64,000 nt of DNA from an uncultured Bacteroidota bacterium (GTDB taxonomy: Bacteria; Bacteroidota; Bacteroidia; Chitinophagales; Chitinophagaceae). The position numbers and the translations under genes were made by a program. The notes under the pieces were generated by a model that was not told the DNA's origin, ran no database searches, and worked only from the letters and a program-made list of their open reading frames with translations. The stretch covers positions 54,910 through 118,909 of the forward strand of contig CAIUZK010000109.1 in NCBI GenBank assembly GCA_903903635.1. The letters run 5' to 3'. This document shows positions 48,301 to 56,381 of the stretch, one piece after another. How positions within the stretch are numbered: the stretch's first letter is position 1; each line of letters opens with the position of its first letter.

Positions 48301-48629
48301 GGTACTGCTTTTATATTCAACTCATAGGTCTCACCAAGTTGAATAAATACATTGTCGAAAGTCCTTACTACCGTACCACCCAATGTGACAATTATTTTAT
48401 AAGGGCCGCCTACACGCATGTTCTCAATATCATAACTTCCATCACCCTTTGTGTCAGTACCATATTTTGAACCCGATGGTTCATGAATTGCTTCAATGAT
48501 TACACCAGGTAAGGTTTTCCCTGCTTCATCTACAACCCTTCCGGCAAGTCTTGCGGATGTTACCTGTGCAGAAATATTATTTACAGAAACAAAAAGAAAC
48601 AGGATGAAAAATAAAAATAAAGCCTTCAT
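45345..48629 (-). CDS. TonB-dependent outer-membrane receptor, Oar-like, with carboxypeptidase-regulatory-like N-domain
   Basis: 1094 residues. Signal peptide 1-21. Residues about 24-110 form a CarboxypepD_reg-like fold (ARLAGRVVDEAGKTLPGV), about 115-240 the plug (TVTSSRDNTFNNQRTGATTV, GGYAGGGQPIPIDAVQQIQVG), then a beta-barrel ending LQIGLKYNF with the terminal Phe typical of outer-membrane proteins. The plug lacks a clear TonB box and the protein has no SusD partner next to it, so it is not a normal SusCD pair. Oar-type proteins are linked to surface adhesion and export as well as uptake. Its only co-directional neighbour is the anchor J protein downstream. Confidence 0.93.
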   Translation of the reverse strand: MKALFLFFILFLFVSVNNISAQVTSARLAGRVVDEAGKTLPGVIIEAIHEPSGSKYGTDTKGDGSYDIENMRVGGPYKIIVTLGGTVVRTFDNVFIQLGETYELNIKAVPDTRELSGITVTSSRDNTFNNQRTGATTVISQEQINTLPSIGRSFSDFTRLTPQSYGSSFAGRNSLYNNVQINGANFNNAFGLSGGGYAGGGQPIPIDAVQQIQVGVSPFDVRQSDFTGANINMVTKSGNNDYSGSAYFFYRDQSFNGTHAGSYTLPPAIKTVNHIYGASVGGPIIKNKLFFFVNGEFENNIHPGATNWIAGGTGVTGPYISNAKATDLQTISDYVKTKYGYNTGAYDGYANSFANAYTRLIARIDYNINDKNKLNASFTHYNSAIPSMVNSSSAANGGISGSRFGQNSLAFENTMYSTKDIVNAISMELSTKINNDISNQLLGSYTMTRDTRSSPSSKFPFVDIEGGNGSGTDNYASLGYELFTYKNDVQYNTLAVYDNITINKGINNITGGVSFKYLTFENSYLPYGTSYYRFNSVNDFITNQAPIGFGYTYPYQGQDGYSTVHYGLPGAYAQDKINVLPNLTLTAGIRLDMPLYLNTIAKNSYTDTLNLYNPSGGITHYNTSKWPDQKPVVQPRIAFNWSPLKDRSLQMRGGTGVFLGQIPFVWLTNVPGNSGTVTNNVQINNSAILNYLKFQPNPADALAQLPENIRNQYFPTQSGNSVPGQIAAVASDFKMPRVWRSDVGADYKLPWFQLVGTADLMYTKDIYSVYQFNANEPLPNGNLVDSNDHRVTYASGRKYGFLSGAYILENSKLGDAYSATIGISRPSQKGFSGSLFYTAMFAEEVSENPGSQASSAWFYVEHVNNPNEAKLAPSSFYTPHRIVGTLSYRLEYAKHFASTFSIYYNGSAGGRFSYLVYSDINGDGVYNDLMYIPKDAAEMKWAPIVNHNTGVVLFTQQQEIDAFNAYIKQDKYLNAHRGQYASRNGASMPFYHSLSLKFIQEVFGNIGKRKQSLQFSADVVNLPNLLNKDWGVQKQLAMSYGEVIDGSTYKGITTYVMKTRTDDNGNTVLPTSTFINNKTNSSTWGLQIGLKYNF

Positions 48630-48950
48630 TGCTAAGATTTAAAATTTGGTGCAAAGGAATGCATTATAGGTAAAGGCAGTATTACGGAATAATTACCATG
48701 AGGTTAAGAAAAAATGCACAACACCATAAAATTACTACTAAGATAAATCCGGTAATATTCGCTTAATAATCCGGTAACAAACTCGTTGATTGATCAAAGA
48801 ATTGGGCATATAATTGTAGTGACTTGAGATGTTTATTTGCGAAGCAGAACCTCAAGAATTACATCGCTTAATACTGAGGTAATCAATCATTCACATTGCC
48901 ATAATGAATCGATAATAAGAAGTTGAGTTCTTTGCAAAAAATTTCGGACT
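48630..48950. other. Divergent promoter region between TonB receptor and anchor L gene
   Basis: 321 bp, AT-rich, no coding frame. An imperfect -7 (TTCCTTTG on the minus strand, 48659-48652) lies 23 bp before the receptor start. Nothing else recognisable. Confidence 0.45.
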
Positions 48951-51338
48951 ATGAAATACTTTCCCTTTTATCCATCTATATTGGTTGCCCTATTTTTTTC
49001 ATTTTCAGTATCAAACGGATATGCACAATTAACAGTTGTACCTAATCAGACTGCCACTGTCCTTGCCTCAGCGCTTGCCGGTCCTGGAGTTACTATATTA
49101 TCACCTACTCTTACATGCCCTGGACTTGCAAATGGGACTTTTACATCAACCGGCACACTATTGAGTATGAGTAGCGGGATAATACTTACCTGCGGCCATG
49201 CCTCTGCGGCTGCAGGCCCGTATGGACCGCCTCCGGGTACTGCGTCTTTTAATCTGGGAGCACCAGGTGATCCGGCGCTCACAGCCATACTGGGTGGAAG
49301 TAATACTTATGATGCCTGTGTTTTACAATTTGATGTAGTTGCCAAAGGAGATAGTCTCGGATTCAATTATCAGTTTGGTTCACAGGAATACTACTCGGCA
49401 GTTTGCAGCCATTATAATGACCTGTTCGCATTTTTTATTTCCGGCCCCGGAATTGCAGGCGCTCCCAATATGGCCCTTATTCCCGGCACAAATATCCCTG
49501 TGGAAATTAACAGTGTAAATAATGGTGTTCCCGGCGCTTCAGGTGGCGTATTATCCAATTGCACCAGCCTTGGCCCTGGGTCCCCGTTCACATCCTATTA
49601 CCTCGATAATACCGGAGGCACTTTGTTATCATACAAAGGTTTCACTACAAAATTCAGAGCCGTGCATTCTGTGACACCATGTGATACTTATCACCTTAAA
49701 CTTGCTATTGCTGATGCCGGAAATGCAATTTATGACTCTGGTGTATTTCTTGAAGCTGCCAGCCTTAATACAAACAATTTTATATTCAACCATACCGATT
49801 CCATTGGTGCAACAATTAATGGCATGTCTAATTCCATCGTAAAGGGCTGCAACCCTGCAACCATTACTATTCTTAGCACACATATATTATCTACTTCCGA
49901 GGTATTGCATTTCACCTTTTCAGGTACTGGGGTTAATGGTTTAGATTATACTGCTCCAGACAGCGCTATTATGCTTTCCGGGACTGATAGTGTGCACATA
50001 TCAGTTGCAGGTATTCCAACGTTCCCTTCTGGCATAAAAACACTGAAAATATTCTTAACTTCTCCTGCCGCCTGTGGCATTCTCGACAGTATTACCTTAA
50101 ATATTTTAGATTCTCCTGCTGCCATTCTCCTCACTCCTGATACTACGGTATGTGCCGGAAGTACTTTTCAGATTCATGCAACTGGATCTTCAGGCCTTAC
50201 ATATTCCTGGTCGCCACTTACCGGCTTAACCAGTGGGACAGTAATGGAACCTGTAACTACGCCATCTGTAAGTACCACCTATATTATGACAGCGACTTTG
50301 CCGGGATCCGGCTGCCCTGATATTTCGAGAAGTATCAATGTTACTGTTATCGATGCAACAATTACCATGGCATCCCATGATACTGCATTCTGTAATAATG
50401 GATCGGTAGATTTGTTAGTTATTGGCGACCCTGCATTACACTACATATGGACTCCTGCAACCGGATTAAGCAATCCGGATATTCAGAATCCTGTAGCAAC
50501 TCCAACTGTAACAACAACGTATACTGTAACCGCAACCAGTACAACAGGCGCCTGTACTGATACCGCCGCTGTTACTATTACTATAGAAAACCTCAATGTA
50601 CCATCATTTACAGTAGATACGACTATCTGTATGGGTACTGCGTTCCAGATCATAGTGCCGGGTAATCCTCAGCTATCCTATAACTGGTCTCCGGCAACCG
50701 GACTTTCCAACCCAAATGATCAGTCTCCTATTGCATCACCAGCAGTAGCTACATCATATACCCTGACCGTTTCTGTCCCCGGAACAAACTGCATGGCAAC
50801 AGATTATGTCAATGTAAATCTGATAAAAGCCTTAATAACAAATGTTACTCCAAACCAAACTATCCCTTTTGGAAGCAGCGTTCAGCTCAATTCAGATAAT
50901 GCATTATACTATTTCTGGACTCCAGATGACGGCTCTCTAAACAACAATAATATCAACAACCCTATTGCTACCCCCAAAGCCCCAACAATTTATGTCGTTA
51001 CAGCTTATGATAAATATGGCTGCCTGGCAACAGATTCCGTAAAAATCGATCTGACCTATGATAACATCTTTATTCCGGATGCATTCTCTCCCAATAATGA
51101 CGGGCTTAATGAAGTATTCCGTATCGGTAATCCAAGCTACTACAAACTGGTAAGCATGAGTATTTACAACCGTTGGGGTGAATTAGTTTATCGTGCTGTT
51201 GACGGAAACAATAAAGGATGGGATGGAACATATATGGGTACACCGCAGGATATAGGAGTTTATAATTACCAGATAATTCTTGCACAGCCTGATGGCGTTG
51301 AAAAATATTTCAAAGGAACTGTTACGCTTATCAGATAG
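48951..51338 (+). CDS. Choice-of-anchor L protein with Ig/PKD-like repeats and T9SS type B sorting domain
   Basis: 795 residues. Signal peptide 1-25. The choice-of-anchor L domain covers about 26-280 (TVLASALAGPGVTIL, GIILTCGHASAA, YDACVLQFDVVAKGDSL, FNYQFGSQEYY). A Calx-beta/Ig-like stretch follows, then about four PKD-like units with repeated SYSWSPLTGL, HYIWTPATGLSNP, SYNWSPATGLSNP and TYTVTATS patterns. The last 85 residues are a type B gliding-motility sorting domain: IFIPDAFSPNNDGLNEVF, NRWGELVYR, GWDGTYMG. Type B cargo is often held at the cell surface. A binding or adhesion role is likely, without ligand evidence. Confidence 0.93.
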   Translation: MKYFPFYPSILVALFFSFSVSNGYAQLTVVPNQTATVLASALAGPGVTILSPTLTCPGLANGTFTSTGTLLSMSSGIILTCGHASAAAGPYGPPPGTASFNLGAPGDPALTAILGGSNTYDACVLQFDVVAKGDSLGFNYQFGSQEYYSAVCSHYNDLFAFFISGPGIAGAPNMALIPGTNIPVEINSVNNGVPGASGGVLSNCTSLGPGSPFTSYYLDNTGGTLLSYKGFTTKFRAVHSVTPCDTYHLKLAIADAGNAIYDSGVFLEAASLNTNNFIFNHTDSIGATINGMSNSIVKGCNPATITILSTHILSTSEVLHFTFSGTGVNGLDYTAPDSAIMLSGTDSVHISVAGIPTFPSGIKTLKIFLTSPAACGILDSITLNILDSPAAILLTPDTTVCAGSTFQIHATGSSGLTYSWSPLTGLTSGTVMEPVTTPSVSTTYIMTATLPGSGCPDISRSINVTVIDATITMASHDTAFCNNGSVDLLVIGDPALHYIWTPATGLSNPDIQNPVATPTVTTTYTVTATSTTGACTDTAAVTITIENLNVPSFTVDTTICMGTAFQIIVPGNPQLSYNWSPATGLSNPNDQSPIASPAVATSYTLTVSVPGTNCMATDYVNVNLIKALITNVTPNQTIPFGSSVQLNSDNALYYFWTPDDGSLNNNNINNPIATPKAPTIYVVTAYDKYGCLATDSVKIDLTYDNIFIPDAFSPNNDGLNEVFRIGNPSYYKLVSMSIYNRWGELVYRAVDGNNKGWDGTYMGTPQDIGVYNYQIILAQPDGVEKYFKGTVTLIR

Positions 51339-51412
51339 AGAAATTCCACTAAATCAATTGGAGAATCAGTAAGTCTATTCCCAGTGTAATCGGTAAATAA
51401 GACTACAGAGAA

Positions 51413-51428
51413 ATTCGTAACTACGAAT
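51413..51428. repeat. Small inverted repeat with flanking direct repeats
   Basis: attcgta-ac-tacgaat (7-bp arms), flanked by two copies of tacagagaaatt about 24 bp apart. Could be an operator-like site or decay from duplication; no assignment. Confidence 0.35.
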
Positions 51429-51534
51429 ACAGAGAAATTGGCAACAAGGAATGTAGCAAAATAAAACAAGTAGATTACACCAAAGAACCAGCCACAGACA
51501 CCCAAAACAACGGATAATAACGCTATCAGCATCC

Positions 51535-51583
51535 TTATAAAAGAAGCCAGGCATTACAGTGTGATGCCTGGCTTCTTTTATAA
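51535..51583. terminator. Strong bidirectional terminator between anchor L gene and plsX
   Basis: Long palindrome: ttataaaagaagccaggcat pairs with atgcctggcttcttttataa around a short loop. Located between convergent genes and carries A/T-rich arms giving a U-run in either direction. Confidence 0.9.
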
Positions 51584-51615
51584 CTTACAGATCAATACAA
51601 TCTATAAAAACGACA

Positions 51616-52569
51616 TCAGACCTTTTGTTTGAAATGCTCCTTGAAAATACCTGTAAGATTTGAACTGATCACCTTCTCTGCCACATCAATCATATTTCGG
51701 AATGCGCATGCATGAGCTATACCGTGGCTGATAATGACCGGGCTGTTGATACCCAAAATCGGGGTGCCACCATAAATCTCAAAATTAAAATGGTCGAGGA
51801 ATGGATCCTGAAATCCCTTCTGTGTTTTGAAAATGTCGTAGATAGATTCGGCCATTTTTATGGCTACATTACCTACAAAACCTTCACAAACAATTACCTG
51901 TGCCTTATCAAGGAAAATATCGCGCCCCTCCACATTACCCATGAAATTAATATCGGCCAATTCCTTAAGCAGCGGGAATGTTGCCTGGCAAAGCAGATTG
52001 CCCTTGCCTTCTTCTTCCCCTATATTCAGCAGTCCTACCCTCGGGTTTTCAATACCCAGCATATGATGGGCGTATAAAGACCCCAACTGGGCAAACTGCA
52101 ACAGGTGCTCCGGTTTGCAATCGGCATTGATACCTGCATCCAGTAAAAAGTTGTAATTACCGGTAATACGGGGCAATGGAGTAGCTATAGTTGGTCTGAG
52201 TATACCATCGATTGCCTTAACCGAGTACATAGCACCTACCAGCATAGCGCCGGTGTTGCCGGCACTGATAAAAGCATCGGCCTTGCCCTTGAGGAGCAGG
52301 CCGAAACCAATAGCAATACTTGAATCAGGTTTTTCCTTTAGCGCCTTTGTAGGGTGCTCATCCATCCCTATAGACTCTCCGGCTTCAATAAAAGTAAACC
52401 TGTCCTTGTAGGCATCCAGCATGGGCAGAAAAGGCCCAGCCTGCACTGCATTACCTATAAGCAACAGATGTACCGAATTATGGGTCACCTGCTCAAAATA
52501 AAGTAATACACCTTTTACGGCTTCGGCAGGGGCATAATCGCCCCCCATAATATCAAGCCCTATTCTCAT
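51616..52569 (-). CDS. plsX: Phosphate acyltransferase PlsX
   Basis: Makes acyl-phosphate from acyl-ACP, the first step toward phosphatidic acid with PlsY. 317 residues, family length. Start MRIGLDIMGGDYAPAEAVKGV matches the family (written 1-20 in part: GLDIMGGDYAP), and IGMDEHPTKALKEKPDSSI, GNTGAMLVGAM and VGNVAIKMAESI follow in the expected order. Third gene of the conserved DUF177-rpmF-plsX cluster on the minus strand, 17 bp after rpmF. fabH, often next, is not present here. Confidence 0.97.
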   Translation of the reverse strand: MRIGLDIMGGDYAPAEAVKGVLLYFEQVTHNSVHLLLIGNAVQAGPFLPMLDAYKDRFTFIEAGESIGMDEHPTKALKEKPDSSIAIGFGLLLKGKADAFISAGNTGAMLVGAMYSVKAIDGILRPTIATPLPRITGNYNFLLDAGINADCKPEHLLQFAQLGSLYAHHMLGIENPRVGLLNIGEEEGKGNLLCQATFPLLKELADINFMGNVEGRDIFLDKAQVIVCEGFVGNVAIKMAESIYDIFKTQKGFQDPFLDHFNFEIYGGTPILGINSPVIISHGIAHACAFRNMIDVAEKVISSNLTGIFKEHFKQKV

Positions 52570-52586
52570 TAACTGAAAATAATAAG

Positions 52587-52796
52587 TTATTGATTTGTTT
52601 CACCCTCCGTAACAGGGGCTTTGTCTACCACCACCTTACCACGATAATAGAGTTTTCCCTCTACCCAATGTGCGCGGTGACGCAGATGGCTTTCGCCGGT
52701 AACTTTGTCCACACTCCATGTTTCTGCTTCTGCCTTGTAGTGCGTACGACGCTTTGCGCCTCTTTGTTGTGAGTGTCGTCTTTTAGGATTTGGCAT
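52587..52796 (-). CDS. rpmF: 50S ribosomal protein L32
   Basis: 69 residues; N-terminus [20 protein letters not shown] is the L32 signature, and the C-terminal part is the longer Bacteroidota type. No Cys4 zinc motif is present. Lies between the DUF177 gene and plsX, its standard place. Confidence 0.97.
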   Translation of the reverse strand: MPNPKRRHSQQRGAKRRTHYKAEAETWSVDKVTGESHLRHRAHWVEGKLYYRGKVVVDKAPVTEGETNQ

Positions 52797-52873
52797 CTTA
52801 CTTTATTTATACTTGTTAAATTATTATTGTTTATTATTTCTTTCTTTTCTTTTGAACCTGCCTCCTCAAAGCA

Positions 52874-53431
52874 CTATGACTTTTTTGGTTTGGATTTCTT
52901 TATTGGTTTAAAAGATTCCAGGCCTTTCCAAAGGTCATTCTGATGTGGTTCAGCCGGTTCCGACAGTTTATCCAGCAAGCTTAATGCCTGTGGGTTACAA
53001 CCCGAACTACCATCCTCATTATCAGGGTGTATGTGTTGCAAAGGTACACTAAGCATCAAAAATTCATACAGCCATCCACTAATATCTATCACCGTCTCAC
53101 TACGTGGAATAAAAACCACATCATCCTCGTCTTCAATTTTCTCAGCATCGTCTCCCATTAACTTAATAACAAGATCAAACTCATCCCATAGCCTCAGATT
53201 AAAATCATCTCCACAACGGTCGCAAGGCACTTTTACATGTCCGTCAACATCAAAATGAAGCATAAAAAAACTCTCATGCTTATCAAATGTCAACGTAATC
53301 TTTGCATCCCAATCTGTAAACTCTTCAATCTCCCTTTCCTGCATGAAACGATCATCAATATCGTATACATACGTGTGTGGTCCGGGTTTTAATCCCTGCC
53401 AGGCTATCTCATATTCCCGGTTATGCTTCAT
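52874..53431 (-). CDS. DUF177 (YceD-like) family protein
   Basis: 185 residues from the Met at 53431 (the ATG at 53482 adds 17 residues unlikely to be coding). The CDRCGDDF motif (C..C) and the nearby second Cys, plus LSVPLQHIHPD and the CNPQALSLLDKL end, match the DUF177 family that is nearly always encoded before rpmF. In bacteria and plants DUF177 members are linked to 23S rRNA accumulation; that role here is by family. Gap to rpmF is 77 bp. Confidence 0.9.
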   Translation of the reverse strand: MKHNREYEIAWQGLKPGPHTYVYDIDDRFMQEREIEEFTDWDAKITLTFDKHESFFMLHFDVDGHVKVPCDRCGDDFNLRLWDEFDLVIKLMGDDAEKIEDEDDVVFIPRSETVIDISGWLYEFLMLSVPLQHIHPDNEDGSSGCNPQALSLLDKLSEPAEPHQNDLWKGLESFKPIKKSKPKKS

Positions 53432-53610
53432 CTCAATATAGCGATTGGCAGTTTGTTGTTTACAGTTCCCGGTCTTTCGCAATCAGGCAGTTATCAAATA
53501 ATAAACCACAACTTGAAAACAGGCCTACCAGGCATTTCTGCCATCTGCCAACCGTAAACTTCCCACTCTTTCTCCAAACGGGATGCAAATGTATGAAAAA
53601 AAACCTTTGG

Positions 53611-54513
53611 TTACATCAATTTATTTCGCTTCACTAAAAATGCGTGCAACACTTCATCAACAGGTTTCGACAAGTCAACCGCTACCCTGTCTATCTGGTA
53701 TTGGTGACAGCGGTTGGCTATCAATTCCTGAAAATCATTCATTTTACTCATATATTGCTCTTTTATCTGGTGCGGCTGTAGCTTAATGCGCTCCCCGCTT
53801 TCCATATCCACAAATTCATAAGGCCGGTTTTCAAAATCAAATTCCAGCTCCTGTGCGCCGTCTACCACATGAAACAGGATCACCTCATGCTTGTTGTACC
53901 GTAAATGCTGCATAGCAGAAAAAAGGTCTTCAATCTGGTCTGCATCATCCATCATATCGCTGAATATAACTATCAGCGACCGCTTATGCATCTGCTCGGC
54001 AACCAGGTGCAGGGCCTTAGATGCGTTTGTTACCTTATTTTCTTTAGTCTCGTCAAGAGTGCGTTGCAACTCGTTGACCAGCATCCGGTAGTGGCTATGT
54101 GCCGACCTGCAATCGGAGAAATAATACACCTGATCATCAAACATGGCCAAAGAAGCTGCATCCAACTGCCGCTTCAGGAGTTGCAACATGCTTGCCGCCG
54201 CCACACAGGAGAACTGTAGTTTTGTCAGTTTTTTCTCATCCTTAGGAAAATGCATGGATGATGAGGTATCAACTACCAGGCAGCAGCGCAAATTGGTTTC
54301 TTCCTCAAAACGCTTGATAAACAGCTTATCGGTGCGCCCATATACCCGCCAGTCGATATGCCTGAGGGGGTCTCCCTGATTGTATAGTCTGTGTTCGGCA
54401 AACTCAACAGAGAAGCCATGGAATGGGCTTTTGTGAAGGCCAAGTATAAAGCCTTCTACCACCTGCCTGGCTATCAATTCTAAATTATCGGTAAGTGGTT
54501 GCTGAAGGATCAT
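53611..54513 (-). CDS. DUF58-family protein (von Willebrand A-like)
   Basis: 300 residues, cytosolic. DUF58 landmarks: EFAEHRLYNQGDPLRHIDWRVYGR, where the GD..R.IDW.....R motif is diagnostic, then KRFEEETN and a vWA-like MIDAS strand VVDTSSSM. In Bacteroidota these are usually encoded with a MoxR AAA ATPase and BatA/B proteins; none of those is next to it here. It is upstream of the DUF177 gene (180 bp gap) and downstream of higA. A TATTTTTG box lies 40 bp upstream. Confidence 0.93.
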   Translation of the reverse strand: MILQQPLTDNLELIARQVVEGFILGLHKSPFHGFSVEFAEHRLYNQGDPLRHIDWRVYGRTDKLFIKRFEEETNLRCCLVVDTSSSMHFPKDEKKLTKLQFSCVAAASMLQLLKRQLDAASLAMFDDQVYYFSDCRSAHSHYRMLVNELQRTLDETKENKVTNASKALHLVAEQMHKRSLIVIFSDMMDDADQIEDLFSAMQHLRYNKHEVILFHVVDGAQELEFDFENRPYEFVDMESGERIKLQPHQIKEQYMSKMNDFQELIANRCHQYQIDRVAVDLSKPVDEVLHAFLVKRNKLM

Positions 54514-54552
54514 TTGAATAGATTTGGGTTTGTTATCTGATTTCGCTCACTG

Positions 54553-54560
54553 CAAAAATA
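54553..54560 (-). promoter_or_regulatory. Possible -7 box for the DUF58 gene
   Basis: TATTTTTG on the minus strand, 40 bp before the ATG. No good -33 match. Confidence 0.3.
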
Positions 54561-54571
54561 GTGCACAATTA

Positions 54572-54946
54572 TCAGGCATGTGTAAGTAAAAAGCCGGCAT
54601 CAATTCCAAGGTTTTCATGTGCCGCTTTTAAAAAAGCTATATCAGGTGTTCTTTTCCCATTTAAGATCATAGAAAGTTTGTCCGGAGCTATTTTCAGCAG
54701 TTCCGAAAGTTTTTTCTGAGTCAGTCGCATTTCATACATCTTCAGCTCAATCATTTCCTGGATAGTATCGGGTTTGGGAACCGGGTAATACTCTTTTTCA
54801 TAAGCTGCCACCGCTTTCGAAACCTGCTCCAAAGCCAATGTTTCACTATTGCTAAGATTGACAAAGCCTTTTTTTATGAAAACTTCTATAGCCGCAATAG
54901 CGTCCTGGTAATCATTTTCCGTACTAATCTTTTTCATCCTTACCAT
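54572..54946 (-). CDS. higA: HigA-like antitoxin, XRE-family HTH
   Basis: 124 residues. N-terminal helical part, then an XRE helix-turn-helix (RLTQKKLSELLKIAPDKL, with SMILNGKR) in the last 60 residues. It follows the HigB-like toxin gene by 33 bp, toxin first, the usual higBA order. It likely binds HigB and represses the operon promoter. An ATG at 54937 is an alternative start. Confidence 0.88.
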   Translation of the reverse strand: MVRMKKISTENDYQDAIAAIEVFIKKGFVNLSNSETLALEQVSKAVAAYEKEYYPVPKPDTIQEMIELKMYEMRLTQKKLSELLKIAPDKLSMILNGKRTPDIAFLKAAHENLGIDAGFLLTHA

Positions 54947-54979
54947 TTATATAAAACAACACACTTTCGTGCTCAATTC

Positions 54980-55273
54980 TTATGCACTTCTGGCAATTAT
55001 TTTATCATATTCCGAATGAGTACCAATAAACCTGATATATACAGTTCTGATATCAAAGTAAATCATAGCAATTAACCTGTACTTATTCCCCATAATATTA
55101 AATACAAACCTATTATCTCTTAAATAATCTGCAGTTGGAAATTCTTTTTTCACATCCGCAACATTTGACCAATCTGCCCTCGAAACGATATCATGCCAAT
55201 GGAATAATGCAACTTTTGCACCAACATTTTCAAGTGAATATCTTCTTAATTTAGCAAAGGTAATTACTACCAT
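54980..55273 (-). CDS. higB: HigB-family mRNA interferase toxin
   Basis: 97 residues of the HigB toxin family (RelE-like fold). Landmarks: ALFHWHDIVSRADWSNVADVKK, RFVFNIMGNKYRLIA and VYIRFIGTHSEYDKI, as in the PF09907 type. It is predicted to cleave mRNA in ribosomes when freed from HigA. First gene of the higBA pair. Confidence 0.9.
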   Translation of the reverse strand: MVVITFAKLRRYSLENVGAKVALFHWHDIVSRADWSNVADVKKEFPTADYLRDNRFVFNIMGNKYRLIAMIYFDIRTVYIRFIGTHSEYDKIIARSA

Positions 55274-55557
55274 CTCAGCAATTCAAAATTAAACAATAAT
55301 TTTAAAAAGTAAAAGTAAATTGTGAAAATTACAATTAAATTTTCAATCTCATTATCCTGACTAATCTTCATGCTTAACAACCTTAACTTTAGATTGTGCC
55401 CTATTAGTTTCCGGAATACCCATTTGAATCAAATATAAAGATTCAGAAGTAAATAAATTACTAAATCAGGAGTTAAGTATTAAATTGGCTTTTAGGCAAC
55501 TTTAATAACTTTCATTTTACAAACTTGTTTATATTTGATATAACCCTCAAAATCCTT

Positions 55558-56151
55558 ATGACAATTACTACGAAATGGGTTATTTCAATTGTTTTGATAC
55601 TTTCTGGCTTAGCAGTGCCAATCTGCTATGGAATAATACTCGAAATACTACCCTATCCTGTCTTATTAATAGGATTTAGCTTTTTATCCTTGTCAGTAGC
55701 TGCCTCATTACTAAGATATAAACCTAAAACAACTGAACTTACAACTCCTGCAAAACCAGATAAGGAAATTGATGACATTAAATTAAACGGCTCTAAAATC
55801 TATGTAAATCTTGAAAAATGTGAGATTGTTGATAGTAACTATGAAATTGCAATAGAAACAGAAAATGGGAATGTGATAAGCGACCTAATAGATTTAGCCC
55901 TTGTCGCAGGTATAAGTGGTTATTCAGCTATAGCTTATTCGCTTCAATCCTATGAAATTCAATCTATACATCAATCAGTTCTTATTTATACTACTGAAAT
56001 AGAGGGGAAGCCAATAAAATTCATTAGCAATATTTTGCCATTCGATAAAACAACATTACAATTTAAGTTATTCCCTTTCAAACAAACCACTATTTACCTG
56101 AGGCAACCTGACAAAAAATACTACTTTGATGTCTCTTTTCTTTTTCAGTAA
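55558..56151 (+). CDS. Uncharacterised two-TM membrane protein
   Basis: Not recognised. 197 residues from the ATG at 55558; a TTG at 55525 would give 208. Two hydrophobic helices at the N-terminus (VISIVLILSGLAVPICYG and YPVLLIGFSFLSLSVAASLL), then a soluble domain of about 140 residues rich in Ile/Lys/Glu with predicted strands (KIYVNLEKCEIVD, SVLIYTTEIEGKPI). The base composition is more AT-rich than the neighbours, and it sits alone beside the higBA pair, which may mark acquired DNA. Confidence 0.6.
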   Translation: MTITTKWVISIVLILSGLAVPICYGIILEILPYPVLLIGFSFLSLSVAASLLRYKPKTTELTTPAKPDKEIDDIKLNGSKIYVNLEKCEIVDSNYEIAIETENGNVISDLIDLALVAGISGYSAIAYSLQSYEIQSIHQSVLIYTTEIEGKPIKFISNILPFDKTTLQFKLFPFKQTTIYLRQPDKKYYFDVSFLFQ

Positions 56152-56192
56152 ATATTATTAACAAGCCAGCTATAAAAGTTTAATAAATTGTA

Positions 56193-56220
56193 AAGGCCGG
56201 AACCACCAAGCCCCGGCCTT
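56193..56220. terminator. Hairpin between the membrane protein gene and the acyl-CoA dehydrogenase
   Basis: 8-bp stem aaggccgg / ccggcctt with A8 on its right, which becomes a T-run only on the 5' side of a minus-strand transcript, so directionality is unclear. A second hairpin (tcccgc/gcggga, 56335-56352) is closer to the dehydrogenase stop codon. Confidence 0.45.
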
Positions 56221-56381
56221 CAAAAAAAATAAAATTAACACCCTCAAGAGCACCTAAAAAACAACAGTGCCCAATAACAAAACACCCCCTGATATTAAGA
56301 ACCCAAAGCCTAATGCTTGGTTCCCGGAACAAGGTCCCGCTTTTCAGCGGGAGGGACAGGGTTTTAGGGGTGGGTGAGTTT

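Noticed and set aside
51266..51532. Minus-strand 88-codon frame with repeated VATFLVANFSVFVVTNFSV-like residues
   Set aside because: Comes from the small direct repeats (tacagagaaatt); overlaps the end of the anchor L gene and has no family pattern.
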